DNA of 64,000 nt from Candidatus Cloacimonadota bacterium (lineage in GTDB: Bacteria > Cloacimonadota > Cloacimonadia > Cloacimonadales > Cloacimonadaceae): positions 99,484-163,483 of the forward strand of contig JAKOXG010000009.1 in NCBI GenBank assembly GCA_029781115.1, in the 5' to 3' direction. The notes beneath the pieces are model-generated. The model did no database searches. It saw nothing but the letters and a program-made list of their open reading frames with translations, and was not told where the DNA came from. Of this stretch, positions 35,294-45,055 are shown piece by piece. Position numbers and translations under genes: made by a program. Numbering within the stretch: the stretch's first letter is position 1; the number at the start of each line of letters is the position of its first letter.

Positions 35294-36559
35294 ATGACCA
35301 TAACTTGGTATCTGACGATGACGGCCATTCTCTTGGCTCTCCTGTCTCTGTGCTTTGTATTTGCCGGCTTTGAGACGGGGATGATCTCGCTTGACCCAAT
35401 CGAGCTGGAACGCAAGGCCAGGAAAGACAAAACCATGGCCAAAGTGCTGGCACTCAGCAAAAAGCCAGATCTCTTTCTGGGAACCACCCTGATCGGCTAC
35501 AACATCGTGAACGTGCTGTTTGCCACCTTGGTCACCTATATGGCTCACAGGATTGATTCCCCTTACTTTCCCGCCAGCTATTCATCCATCTTCAGCGTGA
35601 TCATCGTGCTCGCCTTTGGTGAAATCGTTCCCAAAGCGCTTTTTAGAGACTATCCCGAGTTTATGGTCACGAAATTCTTGCCCGTCTTCCAGGTTGCCTT
35701 CGTCATCTTCAAGCCTTTGGTGGCTGTGGTGGGCAAGCTCAACAAAGCCATGCAAAAAGCACTCAAGATAGACGGACAAAACGACCTCAACTACCTCACC
35801 AGAGATGACCTGGCCTTCTTGCTCTCACAGGCAGAGCCCGATCCCGACGAGCAGCCGCAGTTGGACATACTGGAAGACGCTCTGGAATTTTCCGAACACA
35901 TGGCCAGAAACGTGATGACTCCGAGAAAGGACATCGTAGCCATCGCCGCAGATTCCTCTTTGGAAGAAGTGATCTCCATCGCCAAGGAAGAGGGCTTCAC
36001 GCGCTATCCCGTCTACGGCAGAGACCTTGACGACATCCTAGGCGTGCTCATCATTTACGACATCCTCAAGCTTGATAGCACCGAAGGCAAAACGGCGGCA
36101 GACATCGTCCACCAGCCCTATTTTGCACCTGAAAACACCGATATTGACGTGCTGCTCAAAGAGATGCAGACCAAGAGAAAAACCATGGCCATCATCGTGG
36201 ATTCCTATGGTGGCACCTCCGGTATCGCCACGATTGAAGACATTCTGGAAGAAATCGTGGGCGACATCGAGGATGAATATGACGAGGATGAGGACAACCC
36301 GGACGTGCAGCAGATCTCGGCCAACACCTGGTTAGTGCAGGCAGACGTGGAAATCGACTATCTGGCCGATGAATACGAGATCGAGCTCCCCGAAGGAGAC
36401 TATCAGACGGTTGCCGGCCTGATCCTGGACAAGCTGGAGCGCATCCCGCAACAGGGACAGTTCATCGAGATGCCGCCCTACCGCTTGCAGGTGCTTCAGG
36501 CGTCCAATAAACGAATCATCAAAGTGAAAATACATAAAATAAACAACTCCGAGGTGTAA
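35294..36559 (+). CDS. CNNM/CorC-type membrane protein with CBS domains (HlyC/CorC family)
   Basis: 421 residues. An N-terminal DUF21 domain with about four helices (to about 150: FVFAGFETGMISLDPIELERKA, FGEIVPKALFRDYP) is followed by a CBS pair (about 200-330, MTPRKDIVAI..., SYGGTSGIATIEDILEEIVGDI) and a C-terminal CorC_HlyC domain (VQADVEIDYLADEYEIELPE). The family exports Mg2+ or related ions, or modulates such transport; substrate is not certain here. The ATG directly follows the prfA stop, showing one transcript. One base separates it from ftcD. Confidence 0.93.
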   Translation: MTITWYLTMTAILLALLSLCFVFAGFETGMISLDPIELERKARKDKTMAKVLALSKKPDLFLGTTLIGYNIVNVLFATLVTYMAHRIDSPYFPASYSSIFSVIIVLAFGEIVPKALFRDYPEFMVTKFLPVFQVAFVIFKPLVAVVGKLNKAMQKALKIDGQNDLNYLTRDDLAFLLSQAEPDPDEQPQLDILEDALEFSEHMARNVMTPRKDIVAIAADSSLEEVISIAKEEGFTRYPVYGRDLDDILGVLIIYDILKLDSTEGKTAADIVHQPYFAPENTDIDVLLKEMQTKRKTMAIIVDSYGGTSGIATIEDILEEIVGDIEDEYDEDEDNPDVQQISANTWLVQADVEIDYLADEYEIELPEGDYQTVAGLILDKLERIPQQGQFIEMPPYRLQVLQASNKRIIKVKIHKINNSEV

Positions 36560-36560
36560 T

Positions 36561-38225
36561 ATGAAACTAATGGAATGTGTTCCAAATTTTAGCGAAGGCA
36601 GAGACCACGCCGTCTTGGACGCCATCGCCAACGAAATCCGCAGTGTAAACAACGTGGTGCTACTTGACGTAGACCCCGGGGCTGATACAAACCGTACCGT
36701 TTTCACCATGGCAGGCGAGCCCAACGCCGTCGTGGAAGCCGCTTTTTTGGCCATCAAGAAAGCCGCCGAACTGATAGACATGAGCAAGCACACCGGTGCG
36801 CATCCCCGCATGGGAGCCACGGACGTCTGCCCCTTCATCCCCATTTCCGGAATGACCATGGACGAATGCGTGGAATATGCCCGCATATTGGGCAAAAGAG
36901 TGGGCGAAGAGCTGGGCATCCCTGTCTATCTCTACGAAAATGCCGCCACCAAGGAAGAGTGGCGCAACCTGGCCAACGTCCGCTCCGGCGAATACGAAGC
37001 CCTGAGCGAGAAAGCCAAAGACCCTGAGTGGAAGCCGGATTTTGGCCCCCACACCTTCAACGCCAAGAGCGGTGCTACCGCCATCTCTGCCCGTGAGTTT
37101 TTGATCGCCTACAATATCAACCTCAACACGCGCGACAAAGCCAAGGCTCACGACATCGCACTCGACATCCGTGAATCCGGCAGAGCTGCCCGCGACGAAA
37201 ATGGTAAGATCATCCGCGATGAAAACGGCAAAAGAGTGAACGTCCCCGGCCTCTTCCAACATTGTAAAGCCGTGGGCTGGTATATAGATGGCTACGATCG
37301 AGCCCAGATTTCCATCAACCTCACCAATTACAAGATCACACCTCCGCACATCGTGCTGGATAAAGTGAGAGAACTCGCCCATGCCAAAGGCATCGAAGTG
37401 ACCGGCAGCGAACTGGTTGGCCTGCTTCCCAAAGCTGCTTTGATCGAATCCGGCAAGTATTACTTGGCCAAGATGGGCGAAAGCACCGGCCTGCCCGAGC
37501 GCATGATTATGGATACCGCCATCCAATCCATGGGTTTGGCTGAGCTGGCTCCCTTTGATCTCGACAAGAAGGTGATCGAATATGCTATCGCCGCCAAAGA
37601 CCGCTTGGTAAATCTGAAAGTAACCGACTTTATCGACGTGCTTTCTACAGATGCACCCGCTCCCGGTGGTGGCAGTGTAGCTGCGCTCTGCGCTGCGATG
37701 TCAGGTGCTCTAAGCGCCATGGTGGCCAACCTCACCGTGGGCAAAAAGGACTACTCTGAGGTGCAGGAAGAAGTGTTGGAGATCGCCCCCCTGGCTCAGG
37801 ATATCAAACTGCGTGCACTGAACGGCATTGATGCTGATACCGACGCCTTCAACGAGCTCATGGACGCCATGCGCCTCCCCAGAAAGAGCGATGAAGAGAA
37901 GGAGATCAGAGACGCAGCCATCGAAGCAGCTACGCAACACGCCATCCTCACACCCTTGGGAACCATGAAGGTCTCTCTGGAAGCACTGCAGATGGCCGAG
38001 CGCATCAGCAAAGTGGGCAACGCCAATGCCCTCAGCGATGCCGGCGTTGCGGGTCTCACCGCTCTCGCCGCTGCCAAAGCCGCCTATTACAACATCCGCA
38101 TCAATATGCCCGGCATCACGGATGAAGCCTTTAAAAAGGACACCATGCAGAAAGCTGACCAGATACTCAAAGAATGCGCAGAGCTCGCAGACAAACTGGA
38201 TAAAACCATGATGGAAAAGCTTTGA
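36561..38225 (+). CDS. ftcD: Glutamate formiminotransferase / formiminotetrahydrofolate cyclodeaminase (fused)
   Basis: 554 residues. N-terminal formiminotransferase (1-300): MECVPNFSEGRD, VLLDVDPGADTNRTVFT, KHTGAHPRMGATDVCPF (catalytic His region), VYLYENAA. C-terminal cyclodeaminase (about 350-554): FIDVLSTDAPAPGGGSVAAL, a four-helix domain. The fused enzyme passes formimino groups from formiminoglutamate to tetrahydrofolate and then forms methenyl-tetrahydrofolate, the end of histidine degradation, fitting an amino-acid-fermenting life style. No other hut genes lie nearby. A long terminator follows. Confidence 0.96.
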   Translation: MKLMECVPNFSEGRDHAVLDAIANEIRSVNNVVLLDVDPGADTNRTVFTMAGEPNAVVEAAFLAIKKAAELIDMSKHTGAHPRMGATDVCPFIPISGMTMDECVEYARILGKRVGEELGIPVYLYENAATKEEWRNLANVRSGEYEALSEKAKDPEWKPDFGPHTFNAKSGATAISAREFLIAYNINLNTRDKAKAHDIALDIRESGRAARDENGKIIRDENGKRVNVPGLFQHCKAVGWYIDGYDRAQISINLTNYKITPPHIVLDKVRELAHAKGIEVTGSELVGLLPKAALIESGKYYLAKMGESTGLPERMIMDTAIQSMGLAELAPFDLDKKVIEYAIAAKDRLVNLKVTDFIDVLSTDAPAPGGGSVAALCAAMSGALSAMVANLTVGKKDYSEVQEEVLEIAPLAQDIKLRALNGIDADTDAFNELMDAMRLPRKSDEEKEIRDAAIEAATQHAILTPLGTMKVSLEALQMAERISKVGNANALSDAGVAGLTALAAAKAAYYNIRINMPGITDEAFKKDTMQKADQILKECAELADKLDKTMMEKL

Positions 38226-38264
38226 GCTCATCAAGATAGCTTAAACATCTGAAACCCGATATAC

Positions 38265-38312
38265 AAGCCAGCTTCAAAGAAATTGACACATCCTTTGAAG
38301 CTGGCTTTTTCT
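38265..38312 (+). terminator. Strong terminator after ftcD
   Basis: AAGCCAGCTTCAAAG (38265-38279) and CTTTGAAGCTGGCTT (38293-38307) form a perfect 15-base stem followed by TTTCTTTG. It ends the rpmE-side operon (DUF1385-prfA-CNNM-ftcD). Confidence 0.95.
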
Positions 38313-38376
38313 TTGTCGCCTCCACACGCTCACAAGAAAAGGCTCATGTTCAATTTCAGTGGATAGGAGTTCATCA

Positions 38377-38523
38377 CCCCCTTGTTCCTTACTCACCCGC
38401 CCGGTGATGCCGTGGAGATACTCGGGTTTTTTACGGGAGGATCCGGGTAATATCCGGGCGGCTCAGTAAGGAAGGGGCGCTCGGCGGGCTTTATCACTCA
38501 ATTGTCGGGAACGATCAGCCCGC
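38377..38523 (+). other. Structured, gene-free leader region before the second surface protein
   Basis: The 573-base gap 38226-38798 has no gene. Near-perfect long arms CCTTACTCACCCGCCCGG (38387-38404) and CCGGGCGGCTCAGTAAGG (38454-38471) enclose CTCGGGTTTTTTACGGG. A second pair GCGGGCT (38484-38490) and AGCCCGC (38517-38523) follows. No open frame with a ribosome site is seen. Downstream the sequence becomes AT-rich and holds a promoter at 38674, so the structure may lie in an upstream untranslated region or be a recombination or processing element. Confidence 0.55.
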
Positions 38524-38673
38524 AGCATCCATGTAGAAATCAGCATAACTACTTGATGGCACAGCAAGATACCTTTTGCAACACGCTTGCATAATTTGGG
38601 TCGATTTGCAGATATCGTTGACACTTCACAATGGTCGTTGATCTTTTTATGCTTAGTTTGGCTTTATTTATGC

Positions 38674-38701
38674 TTGACATATAAAGGGCTTTGATTTTAA
38701 T
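38674..38701 (+). promoter_or_regulatory. Promoter of the second surface-protein gene
   Basis: TTGACA (38674-38679), 16-base spacer, TTTAAT (38696-38701) followed by GG. It gives a leader of about 90 bases before ATG 38799, which has AAGGAGACC upstream. Confidence 0.6.
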
Positions 38702-38798
38702 GGCCTTATCGAGATGCCGTCTATTAGGTTAGGCGGTAACATAACACCTCAGAAAACTTTAACTACGAAGACAAAAACAAAACACTTAAGGAGACCTT

Positions 38799-41700
38799 AT
38801 GCGTATTAAGATGCAAAGACTCTCGCTTCTACTGATCTTCTTGGTAGTAGCATTTGCAGCTTGGGCTGATCTGAGTGACTACTCATTCACCCAAAGCACT
38901 TCTACTTACAACGAGATTACCGGAGGCACCATTCTTGGGACAAACGAAAACAACCAAGATTGTTTCAACGCCATCCCCTTGGGTTTCACTTTCACCTTCA
39001 ACGAAGTGGATTACACCGAGATCAGCGTTCAAACTGATGGTTTCATCGCCTTTGGCCCAACCGTAACACAGAGCAACACCGCCATCAGTTCCGCCACTGG
39101 AACAAACAACCTGGCCGTTGCCTTCAACAGAGACCTCAAGAGTAAAGAAGACGGTTCTCTCAGCTATTTACTCAGCGGCACTGCGCCCAACCGTGTTTTC
39201 ACCATCCAATGGAAAAACTACCGTCGCGTGCCCACCAGTGCTACAAACGATGTTATCAATTTCCAGATTCAACTCAAAGAAGCCGGCAACGCAATTTCTT
39301 TCCATTATGGTTCAATGAGCTTGATCAACGTCAGCATCGCAGCCACCGTGCAGGTGGGGCTGAGAGGAGCTTCCAATACAGAATTCCTCAACCGCACCAC
39401 CGCCACTGATTGGCTCGCCACCACTGCCGGCACTGCAAACAACTCAAACTGCAGAATCACTGACGTCATCTTCCCACCCAGTGGGCTGATGTTCACCTAT
39501 GCGCCACCTCAGATGGGCACCGTCCCCATGGCAGCTCAAACACCCAACCCCGCCCACAACGCTGTCAACGTCCATATCAACGCACCGTTGAGCTGGATGA
39601 CCGGTGGCGGCAACGTGGACGGTTACAAATTGTATTTGGGAACCAACAATCCTCCCACAAACATGGTAAACGGCACCACGCAGACCACGACCGAATACAC
39701 TCACACTGCCGACTTTACCTTCAACACCGACTACTACTGGAAGGTAGTACCCTTCAACAGTATCGGCGATGCGCTGGATTGCCCGGTGTGGAAGTTTACC
39801 ACTTTGGCAGATCCCACCGTGACAACCTACCCCTACACGCAAAACTTTGATGATGTGACTCCTCCCGCCATCCCTGTGGGCTGGAACACCATCAATGCCA
39901 ACAATGACAATGAAACTTGGGTAACCAGCACAGTTTATCCTCATTCCGGAACAAACAGTATCAGGATAAAATACAACACCACTATGGCCGCCGATGACTG
40001 GCTCGTTAGCCCTCCCTTCACGCTTGAAGCTGAGCAGGAATACGAGATCAAGTTCCACTATCGCGCCAATGCTTCCACCTATGTGGAAAAGATGTCTGTC
40101 CACTGGGGCAATGCACCCACCGTGGCCGGCCTCTCAAACCAAATCTGGATCAATGAGAATATCAACAACACCGAGTATCAGGAAGCTACAGTGCTGATCA
40201 CTCCCACCCAGAGTGGAAACTACTACATTGGCTTCAGGGCTTTCAGCGATGCGAACCAATACTATCTCTATCTGGATAGCTTCAGCATCAGCCCCGCAAT
40301 ACCGGTCTTGGATCCGCCTCAACTCCTCACCGCCACAGTGCAGAGACGCAACGTAAGCCTCGAATGGCAGGCTCCTGACTTTGTTCCCGAAGCCTTTGCA
40401 GACAGCTTCGAGGAATACACCGACTTTACCCTGAACTTTGACCCATGGGTATGTGTGGACGTAGATGGAAACGGCACGTATGGAATGCAAAACGTAACAT
40501 GGCCAAACGCCGGCAGTGCACAGGCCTTTATGATCTTCAATCCTACTGCCACTACGCCCCCCATTACCTCCCTCGAGGCACAAGATGGCACCAAGATGGC
40601 AGCCTGCTTTGCTGCCAACCCCGCTCCCAACAATGACTGGCTGATCTCGCCCCCAATTGCACCTCAACCAGGTGAATACATCAACTTCTGGGCCAGATCA
40701 TACACCGCAAATTACGGCCTGGAAAGGTTTAAAGTGGGTATTTCACAGGGCGGAACCGAGCCTGCAGACTTCTCAATCATCACTACAGGAAACTACATTC
40801 AAGCACCTGTCACATGGACTCTTTACAGCTATGATATGAGTGCTTATGTTGGCCAGCAGATTCGCTTTGGCATCCAGTGCGTTTCCAATGACGCATTCAT
40901 CCTGCTTGTTGACGATGTGACTGTCGGCCCCGTGCCCACAGGCGCCAAGCATGACCATTTTGCCGGCGAATTCATGGGCCCTGCCATCAAATCTATCGTC
41001 ACCCCCACTCCGGGCCCCTTGTATTCCACCCACAACACACGTGAGCTGTTGGGATACAAAGTCTATCGTGATGGCGCGCTCATCGCTACCGTCACCGATA
41101 CAAACTACCTGGATCCAAACCTTGCATTTGGCACTTACAGCTACACCGTGACCGCAAACTACAGCAATGGCGAATCTGAGCCCGCAGGCCCCGTGACTGC
41201 CACTGTGGCTCCCAATCTCTTCCCGCCCTCAAACCTGCAAGCAAGTGTGATCGGCAATACTGCCAACCTCACTTGGGACGAACCCATCGATCCGGGTGAT
41301 GGAATCTGGATCAGCTGGTGTAACGATGTGATGGAAAATGCCGTCGGCTTGAACAATACACCTATCTTCGACGTCGCACACCGTTTTACCCAGAGCGATC
41401 TCGCCGTAGTCCAAGGTGGAACCATCACCGAAGTCAATATTGCTCCTCATGAAGCAGTTGGCACCTACACCGTGAAGGTGTGGACGGGTGGCACAGCCAC
41501 AAGTTCCGGCACTTTGGTTACCAGCCAGGTGGTCGAAAACGTAGTCGTAGACCAATGGAACACCGTCACACTCAACACACCTGTGCCCATCCCCACCACC
41601 GGAGATGTCTACATTGGTTACGAAATCAACAGCACTGCTGACTATCCCGCCGGCTGCGACAATGGACCCGCAATAGCCGGTAAAGGTGACATGATACACA

Positions 41701-43826
41701 TCGATGGTTCTTGGCTGGCACTGTCAACCGTCTCCACCATCGACGCAAACTGGTTGATCCAAACCTATGTGGACACCAGTGATGGCAAAAAGCTTCTGCA
41801 CCCTCAACCCGTCGCAGAAGTCATACCCGCCGGCGTCAGAGACACCCGAATTGCCTCGGTTAGCCTGGACAATCCCATCTACCTGCCCAATCCCAACAAC
41901 GTCAGCCGCGCATTCTTGGGCTACAGGGTCTATCGCAACGATGAATTGATCGCTACTGTAAACGAAAACAACTACAGCGATGCAAACCTTGCCAATGGAA
42001 GCTACACCTACGAGGTGACCGCCAACTACACTGATGGCGAATCCGTCCCCGCAGGCCCCGTTGATGTGGTGATTGCAGACGTTCCCGCTCCATACGATCT
42101 CACCGCTGAAGTGGACGAAAACAACGTTACTCTAAACTGGACCAGCCCCGATGGCCCCATGATCGGCCACTGGATCACCTGGACCACCGAGCAAATCTAC
42201 GCCGCCATTGGAACCAACAGTGCCTCTGTCATCACAGTTGCACATCGCTTCACACAAGAAGACCTGGCCACAATGAACGTTGCTCCCGGCAGCACTGTGA
42301 GCCACGTCAAGTTTGTGCCCCACCATGGAGACTGTGTTTACACGGTAAAGGTGTGGACCAACGGCACCGCCACCAGCCCTGGTAACCTGATGGCTTCCCA
42401 AGAAGTGCCCAGCTTCACCACCGACGACTGGAACATGGTTCCCCTTCCGACACCCGTTCCCATCCCCACCACCGGCGACCTTTGGGTTGGCTATGAAGCA
42501 AACACCCAGGGTGGATACCCCTGCGCCTGTGATAACGGCCCTGCAGTGCTTGGTAAAGGAGATATGATCAGGTTAGGAACTGGAGCTTGGGGATCTCTCT
42601 GCACCGGCAGTGAAGACTTCAACTTGAACTGGTTGATCAAGACCTTTATATCTGACCCAACCGGCAAGATGAAGGCCTTGGATCTGAAACCCATCGCCGA
42701 AACTCCTCTGCCTGCCTACAACGGCACTGAGAAGCTTTCCGCCCGTCGCATCTATGCAGACAACACACCCCGTGTGGCATCAGGCTTCAAAGTATATCGT
42801 GATGGCAACCTCATCGCTACCATCGACAACGCCGAAATCATGACCTATTCCGATTTGTCACTGCCAAACGGAACCTATACCTACGGCGTGTCTGCGGTAC
42901 ACTACACCGGCGAATCCCTGCCCGCCGTCATCGAAGTGACTGTGGCACTGCAACTGGGTGAGCTGGTATTTGCAGATGACTTTGAATCTTATCCCGACTT
43001 CGCCAATGAATTTGCGCCTTGGAGCCTGATCGACAGAGATGGCGCCACTACCGCATCATTCGGAGGAACCTCCTTCCCCGGCATGGGCGAAGCAATGGCA
43101 TACATCATCTTCAACCCCACTGCCACCACACCTCCAATGGACGGACTCACCGCTCAAAATGGAGACAAGATGGCAGCTTGCTTCTCTGCAAATGGCAGAG
43201 CCAATGACGACTTCCTGATCTCTCCCAGAGTGCACCTTGGCACCAATAGCAGAGTCAGATTCTTTGCCAGAAGCTACACTCACCAATATGGCGCCGAATT
43301 GTTCAGAGTAGGTGTATCTTGGGCTCCCAACGTTACCCCTGCATTCCAATGGCTTGACGCAAATCTGGTCGAGGCACCTGCAGGCTGGACTGAATACATC
43401 TACGACATCAACGCATACAATGGCAGAGATATACGCGTCGCCATCAATTGCCAATCCGATGATGCTTTCATCTTCTTTGTCGATGACTTCTCCATCCACT
43501 CTGATGATGGATATATCGTCAGTGGCGATGATCCAAGCATCCCTGCACTGACCACCAAGTTGGACAGCAACTATCCCAACCCCTTCAACCCCAGCACCAC
43601 CATCCGCTACAGCTTGAAGGAAGCGGGACCTGTCAGCATTGACATCTACAACGTCAAGGGACAGCTTGTGCGCACCTTGGTAAACGAAGTTCAGGAAGCC
43701 GGAAACCACACCGTGGTTTGGAACGGCATTGATAAAAACAACAAAGCTGTAGGCAGCGGCGTTTACTTCTACAAGATGAATGCCGGCAAATACAGCAGCA
43801 CCAAGAAAATGATCATGATGAAGTAA
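38799..43826 (+). CDS. Giant secreted adhesin-like protein with T9SS-type C-terminal sorting domain
   Basis: 1675 residues. Signal peptide (about 1-23, ending AAWA). Then a beta-sandwich module (about 24-230), an Fn3-like unit, and three cleaved-adhesin/choice-of-anchor-J domains (about 342-497, 532-710, 1391-1567; hallmark DDWLVSPPF, NDWLISPPI, DDFLISPRV and a closing LYLDSFSI, LLVDDVTVGP or FFVDDFSIHS). Between them lie a tandem pair of a second module (about 834-996 and 1122-1287) and several Fn3-like YKVYRDG...YTVTA units. The C-terminus carries YPNPFNPSTTIRYSLKE and IYNVKGQLVRTLVNE and ends KKMIMMK, the sorting signal. Export by the type IX pathway and surface attachment are inferred. 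It is flanked by a structured leader and a terminator. Confidence 0.87.
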   Translation: MRIKMQRLSLLLIFLVVAFAAWADLSDYSFTQSTSTYNEITGGTILGTNENNQDCFNAIPLGFTFTFNEVDYTEISVQTDGFIAFGPTVTQSNTAISSATGTNNLAVAFNRDLKSKEDGSLSYLLSGTAPNRVFTIQWKNYRRVPTSATNDVINFQIQLKEAGNAISFHYGSMSLINVSIAATVQVGLRGASNTEFLNRTTATDWLATTAGTANNSNCRITDVIFPPSGLMFTYAPPQMGTVPMAAQTPNPAHNAVNVHINAPLSWMTGGGNVDGYKLYLGTNNPPTNMVNGTTQTTTEYTHTADFTFNTDYYWKVVPFNSIGDALDCPVWKFTTLADPTVTTYPYTQNFDDVTPPAIPVGWNTINANNDNETWVTSTVYPHSGTNSIRIKYNTTMAADDWLVSPPFTLEAEQEYEIKFHYRANASTYVEKMSVHWGNAPTVAGLSNQIWINENINNTEYQEATVLITPTQSGNYYIGFRAFSDANQYYLYLDSFSISPAIPVLDPPQLLTATVQRRNVSLEWQAPDFVPEAFADSFEEYTDFTLNFDPWVCVDVDGNGTYGMQNVTWPNAGSAQAFMIFNPTATTPPITSLEAQDGTKMAACFAANPAPNNDWLISPPIAPQPGEYINFWARSYTANYGLERFKVGISQGGTEPADFSIITTGNYIQAPVTWTLYSYDMSAYVGQQIRFGIQCVSNDAFILLVDDVTVGPVPTGAKHDHFAGEFMGPAIKSIVTPTPGPLYSTHNTRELLGYKVYRDGALIATVTDTNYLDPNLAFGTYSYTVTANYSNGESEPAGPVTATVAPNLFPPSNLQASVIGNTANLTWDEPIDPGDGIWISWCNDVMENAVGLNNTPIFDVAHRFTQSDLAVVQGGTITEVNIAPHEAVGTYTVKVWTGGTATSSGTLVTSQVVENVVVDQWNTVTLNTPVPIPTTGDVYIGYEINSTADYPAGCDNGPAIAGKGDMIHIDGSWLALSTVSTIDANWLIQTYVDTSDGKKLLHPQPVAEVIPAGVRDTRIASVSLDNPIYLPNPNNVSRAFLGYRVYRNDELIATVNENNYSDANLANGSYTYEVTANYTDGESVPAGPVDVVIADVPAPYDLTAEVDENNVTLNWTSPDGPMIGHWITWTTEQIYAAIGTNSASVITVAHRFTQEDLATMNVAPGSTVSHVKFVPHHGDCVYTVKVWTNGTATSPGNLMASQEVPSFTTDDWNMVPLPTPVPIPTTGDLWVGYEANTQGGYPCACDNGPAVLGKGDMIRLGTGAWGSLCTGSEDFNLNWLIKTFISDPTGKMKALDLKPIAETPLPAYNGTEKLSARRIYADNTPRVASGFKVYRDGNLIATIDNAEIMTYSDLSLPNGTYTYGVSAVHYTGESLPAVIEVTVALQLGELVFADDFESYPDFANEFAPWSLIDRDGATTASFGGTSFPGMGEAMAYIIFNPTATTPPMDGLTAQNGDKMAACFSANGRANDDFLISPRVHLGTNSRVRFFARSYTHQYGAELFRVGVSWAPNVTPAFQWLDANLVEAPAGWTEYIYDINAYNGRDIRVAINCQSDDAFIFFVDDFSIHSDDGYIVSGDDPSIPALTTKLDSNYPNPFNPSTTIRYSLKEAGPVSIDIYNVKGQLVRTLVNEVQEAGNHTVVWNGIDKNNKAVGSGVYFYKMNAGKYSSTKKMIMMK

Positions 43827-43852
43827 CCCTCCAAAGTGATCTGAATAAAATA

Positions 43853-43886
43853 GCCCCCGAGTGTAAAAGCTCGGGGGCGTTTTTTA
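43853..43886. terminator. Terminator between surface protein and P-II gene
   Basis: GCCCCCGAG (43853-43861) and CTCGGGGGC (43870-43878), perfect 9-base stem with loop TGTAAAAG, then GTTTTTTATG on the plus strand and an A-rich stretch upstream (T run on the minus strand), so it may serve both convergent genes. Confidence 0.9.
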
Positions 43887-43930
43887 TGTCTTGTATATCT
43901 GTGCCGGGAATGTCCCCGCACGCTTGTTGC

Positions 43931-45055
43931 TCAGTCCACCTTCGTTTTACCCAAGTAGGTAAATGCCTTTTCCAATTGCTTGGCATAGAGCAAAGACATC
44001 ATTTCATCCTTGAATGCACCCGCTTGATCGAGGGCGGTGGCGATGCTGTCCACAGAATCCGGGCTCACGATCATCCTGCATATTTCTCTGATGCTGTTTT
44101 GGTGGGCGTCATCGCTGTTGCTCAGGCATCTGGTTCTGCCGATGGTTGCGCCCGGTGCGCCGTTATCCATGGCTATTTCCATCAACTCCGTGCCATAGCC
44201 TTCTTTGCAGACCAGATACAGCTCTGTGGGTGCTTCGATATAGCTGCGGGCTCTGTGGTTGCGGATTTCCAGCTTTGACCTGCGCCAGTCCAAACCGCCG
44301 GTGAGCGTATCCAGAGCAGAGACCACCTGTTCCATGCTCGCTGCCTGGAAGGCGCCTCCACGGGAGATTTTGGTATTTACGATGCCTTTGGTGACGGGGT
44401 AGCAATACACTATGCCCTGCCCCGGTTCGTCCAATCTTCCCTGGGTGATAAAGAGCTCCAACAGGCTTTCCAGATCGTGATGGCTGATGACCAGGCTCAC
44501 CAAGTCCTTGTTGGCCGGAATGGTGATGCGCAACAGCCCCAGCTTGTCTCTCACACCGCTTCCGGTTCCGTAAGTAGTGGTGGGAACGCAGGCGCCGCTA
44601 TTGAGCGCCAGATTCGCTATCATGTCGCCTTCGCCTCTTTGGACAATGCAGGTCACGCACTTGAGTTCCGTGAAAAAGGATGCCGGCTGCGGCTTGGGTA
44701 TCTGTAAGCCATCATTGATCTTGAAGTGATCGTAGGCAGCGATAAACTGAGCATCCACCAGATGGATGGAACCTCTTCCCGGTGTGCCAAAATCGAAGGT
44801 GTGGTAGATATGAGCCATCAGATCGTCTTCATAGCCATATTCCACCATTACGTTGATGATCTCGATGGGGTCATAGGCCAATCTCACCGGACTGACCAGC
44901 TTCTTGATGCCCGTGGAGGGCTCGATCACTGAGCTGCGGCCGGTCTCCACAAAGAGGTTGCTCACGCCCAGTTTGAAACACTCATCTATCACTTCATCAG
45001 CTTTCGCTTTGTTGATGCTGATGGTAAGCGAGGAAAACATCTTGTCGTTCTTCAT
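43931..45055 (-). CDS. P-II-like (GlnB-fold) two-domain regulatory protein
   Basis: 374 residues from ATG 45055 with AAGGAG upstream; the in-frame upstream extension overlaps the DUF1538 gene and lacks a site. The N-terminal part (SSLTISINKAKADEVIDECFK) and a second part (about 135-225: FTELKCVTCIVQRGEGDMI, TTYGTGSGVRDKLGLL, ANKDLVSLVI) each resemble the ferredoxin-like fold of P-II proteins, the second including a T-loop-like stretch. Canonical P-II proteins are 112 residues, so this is a long variant. It overlaps the end of the DUF1538 gene (ATGA), and P-II-like genes are often adjacent to DUF1538 genes, so it probably gates that membrane protein in response to a nucleotide or metabolite. 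That link is inference. Confidence 0.78.
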   Translation of the reverse strand: MKNDKMFSSLTISINKAKADEVIDECFKLGVSNLFVETGRSSVIEPSTGIKKLVSPVRLAYDPIEIINVMVEYGYEDDLMAHIYHTFDFGTPGRGSIHLVDAQFIAAYDHFKINDGLQIPKPQPASFFTELKCVTCIVQRGEGDMIANLALNSGACVPTTTYGTGSGVRDKLGLLRITIPANKDLVSLVISHHDLESLLELFITQGRLDEPGQGIVYCYPVTKGIVNTKISRGGAFQAASMEQVVSALDTLTGGLDWRRSKLEIRNHRARSYIEAPTELYLVCKEGYGTELMEIAMDNGAPGATIGRTRCLSNSDDAHQNSIREICRMIVSPDSVDSIATALDQAGAFKDEMMSLLYAKQLEKAFTYLGKTKVD

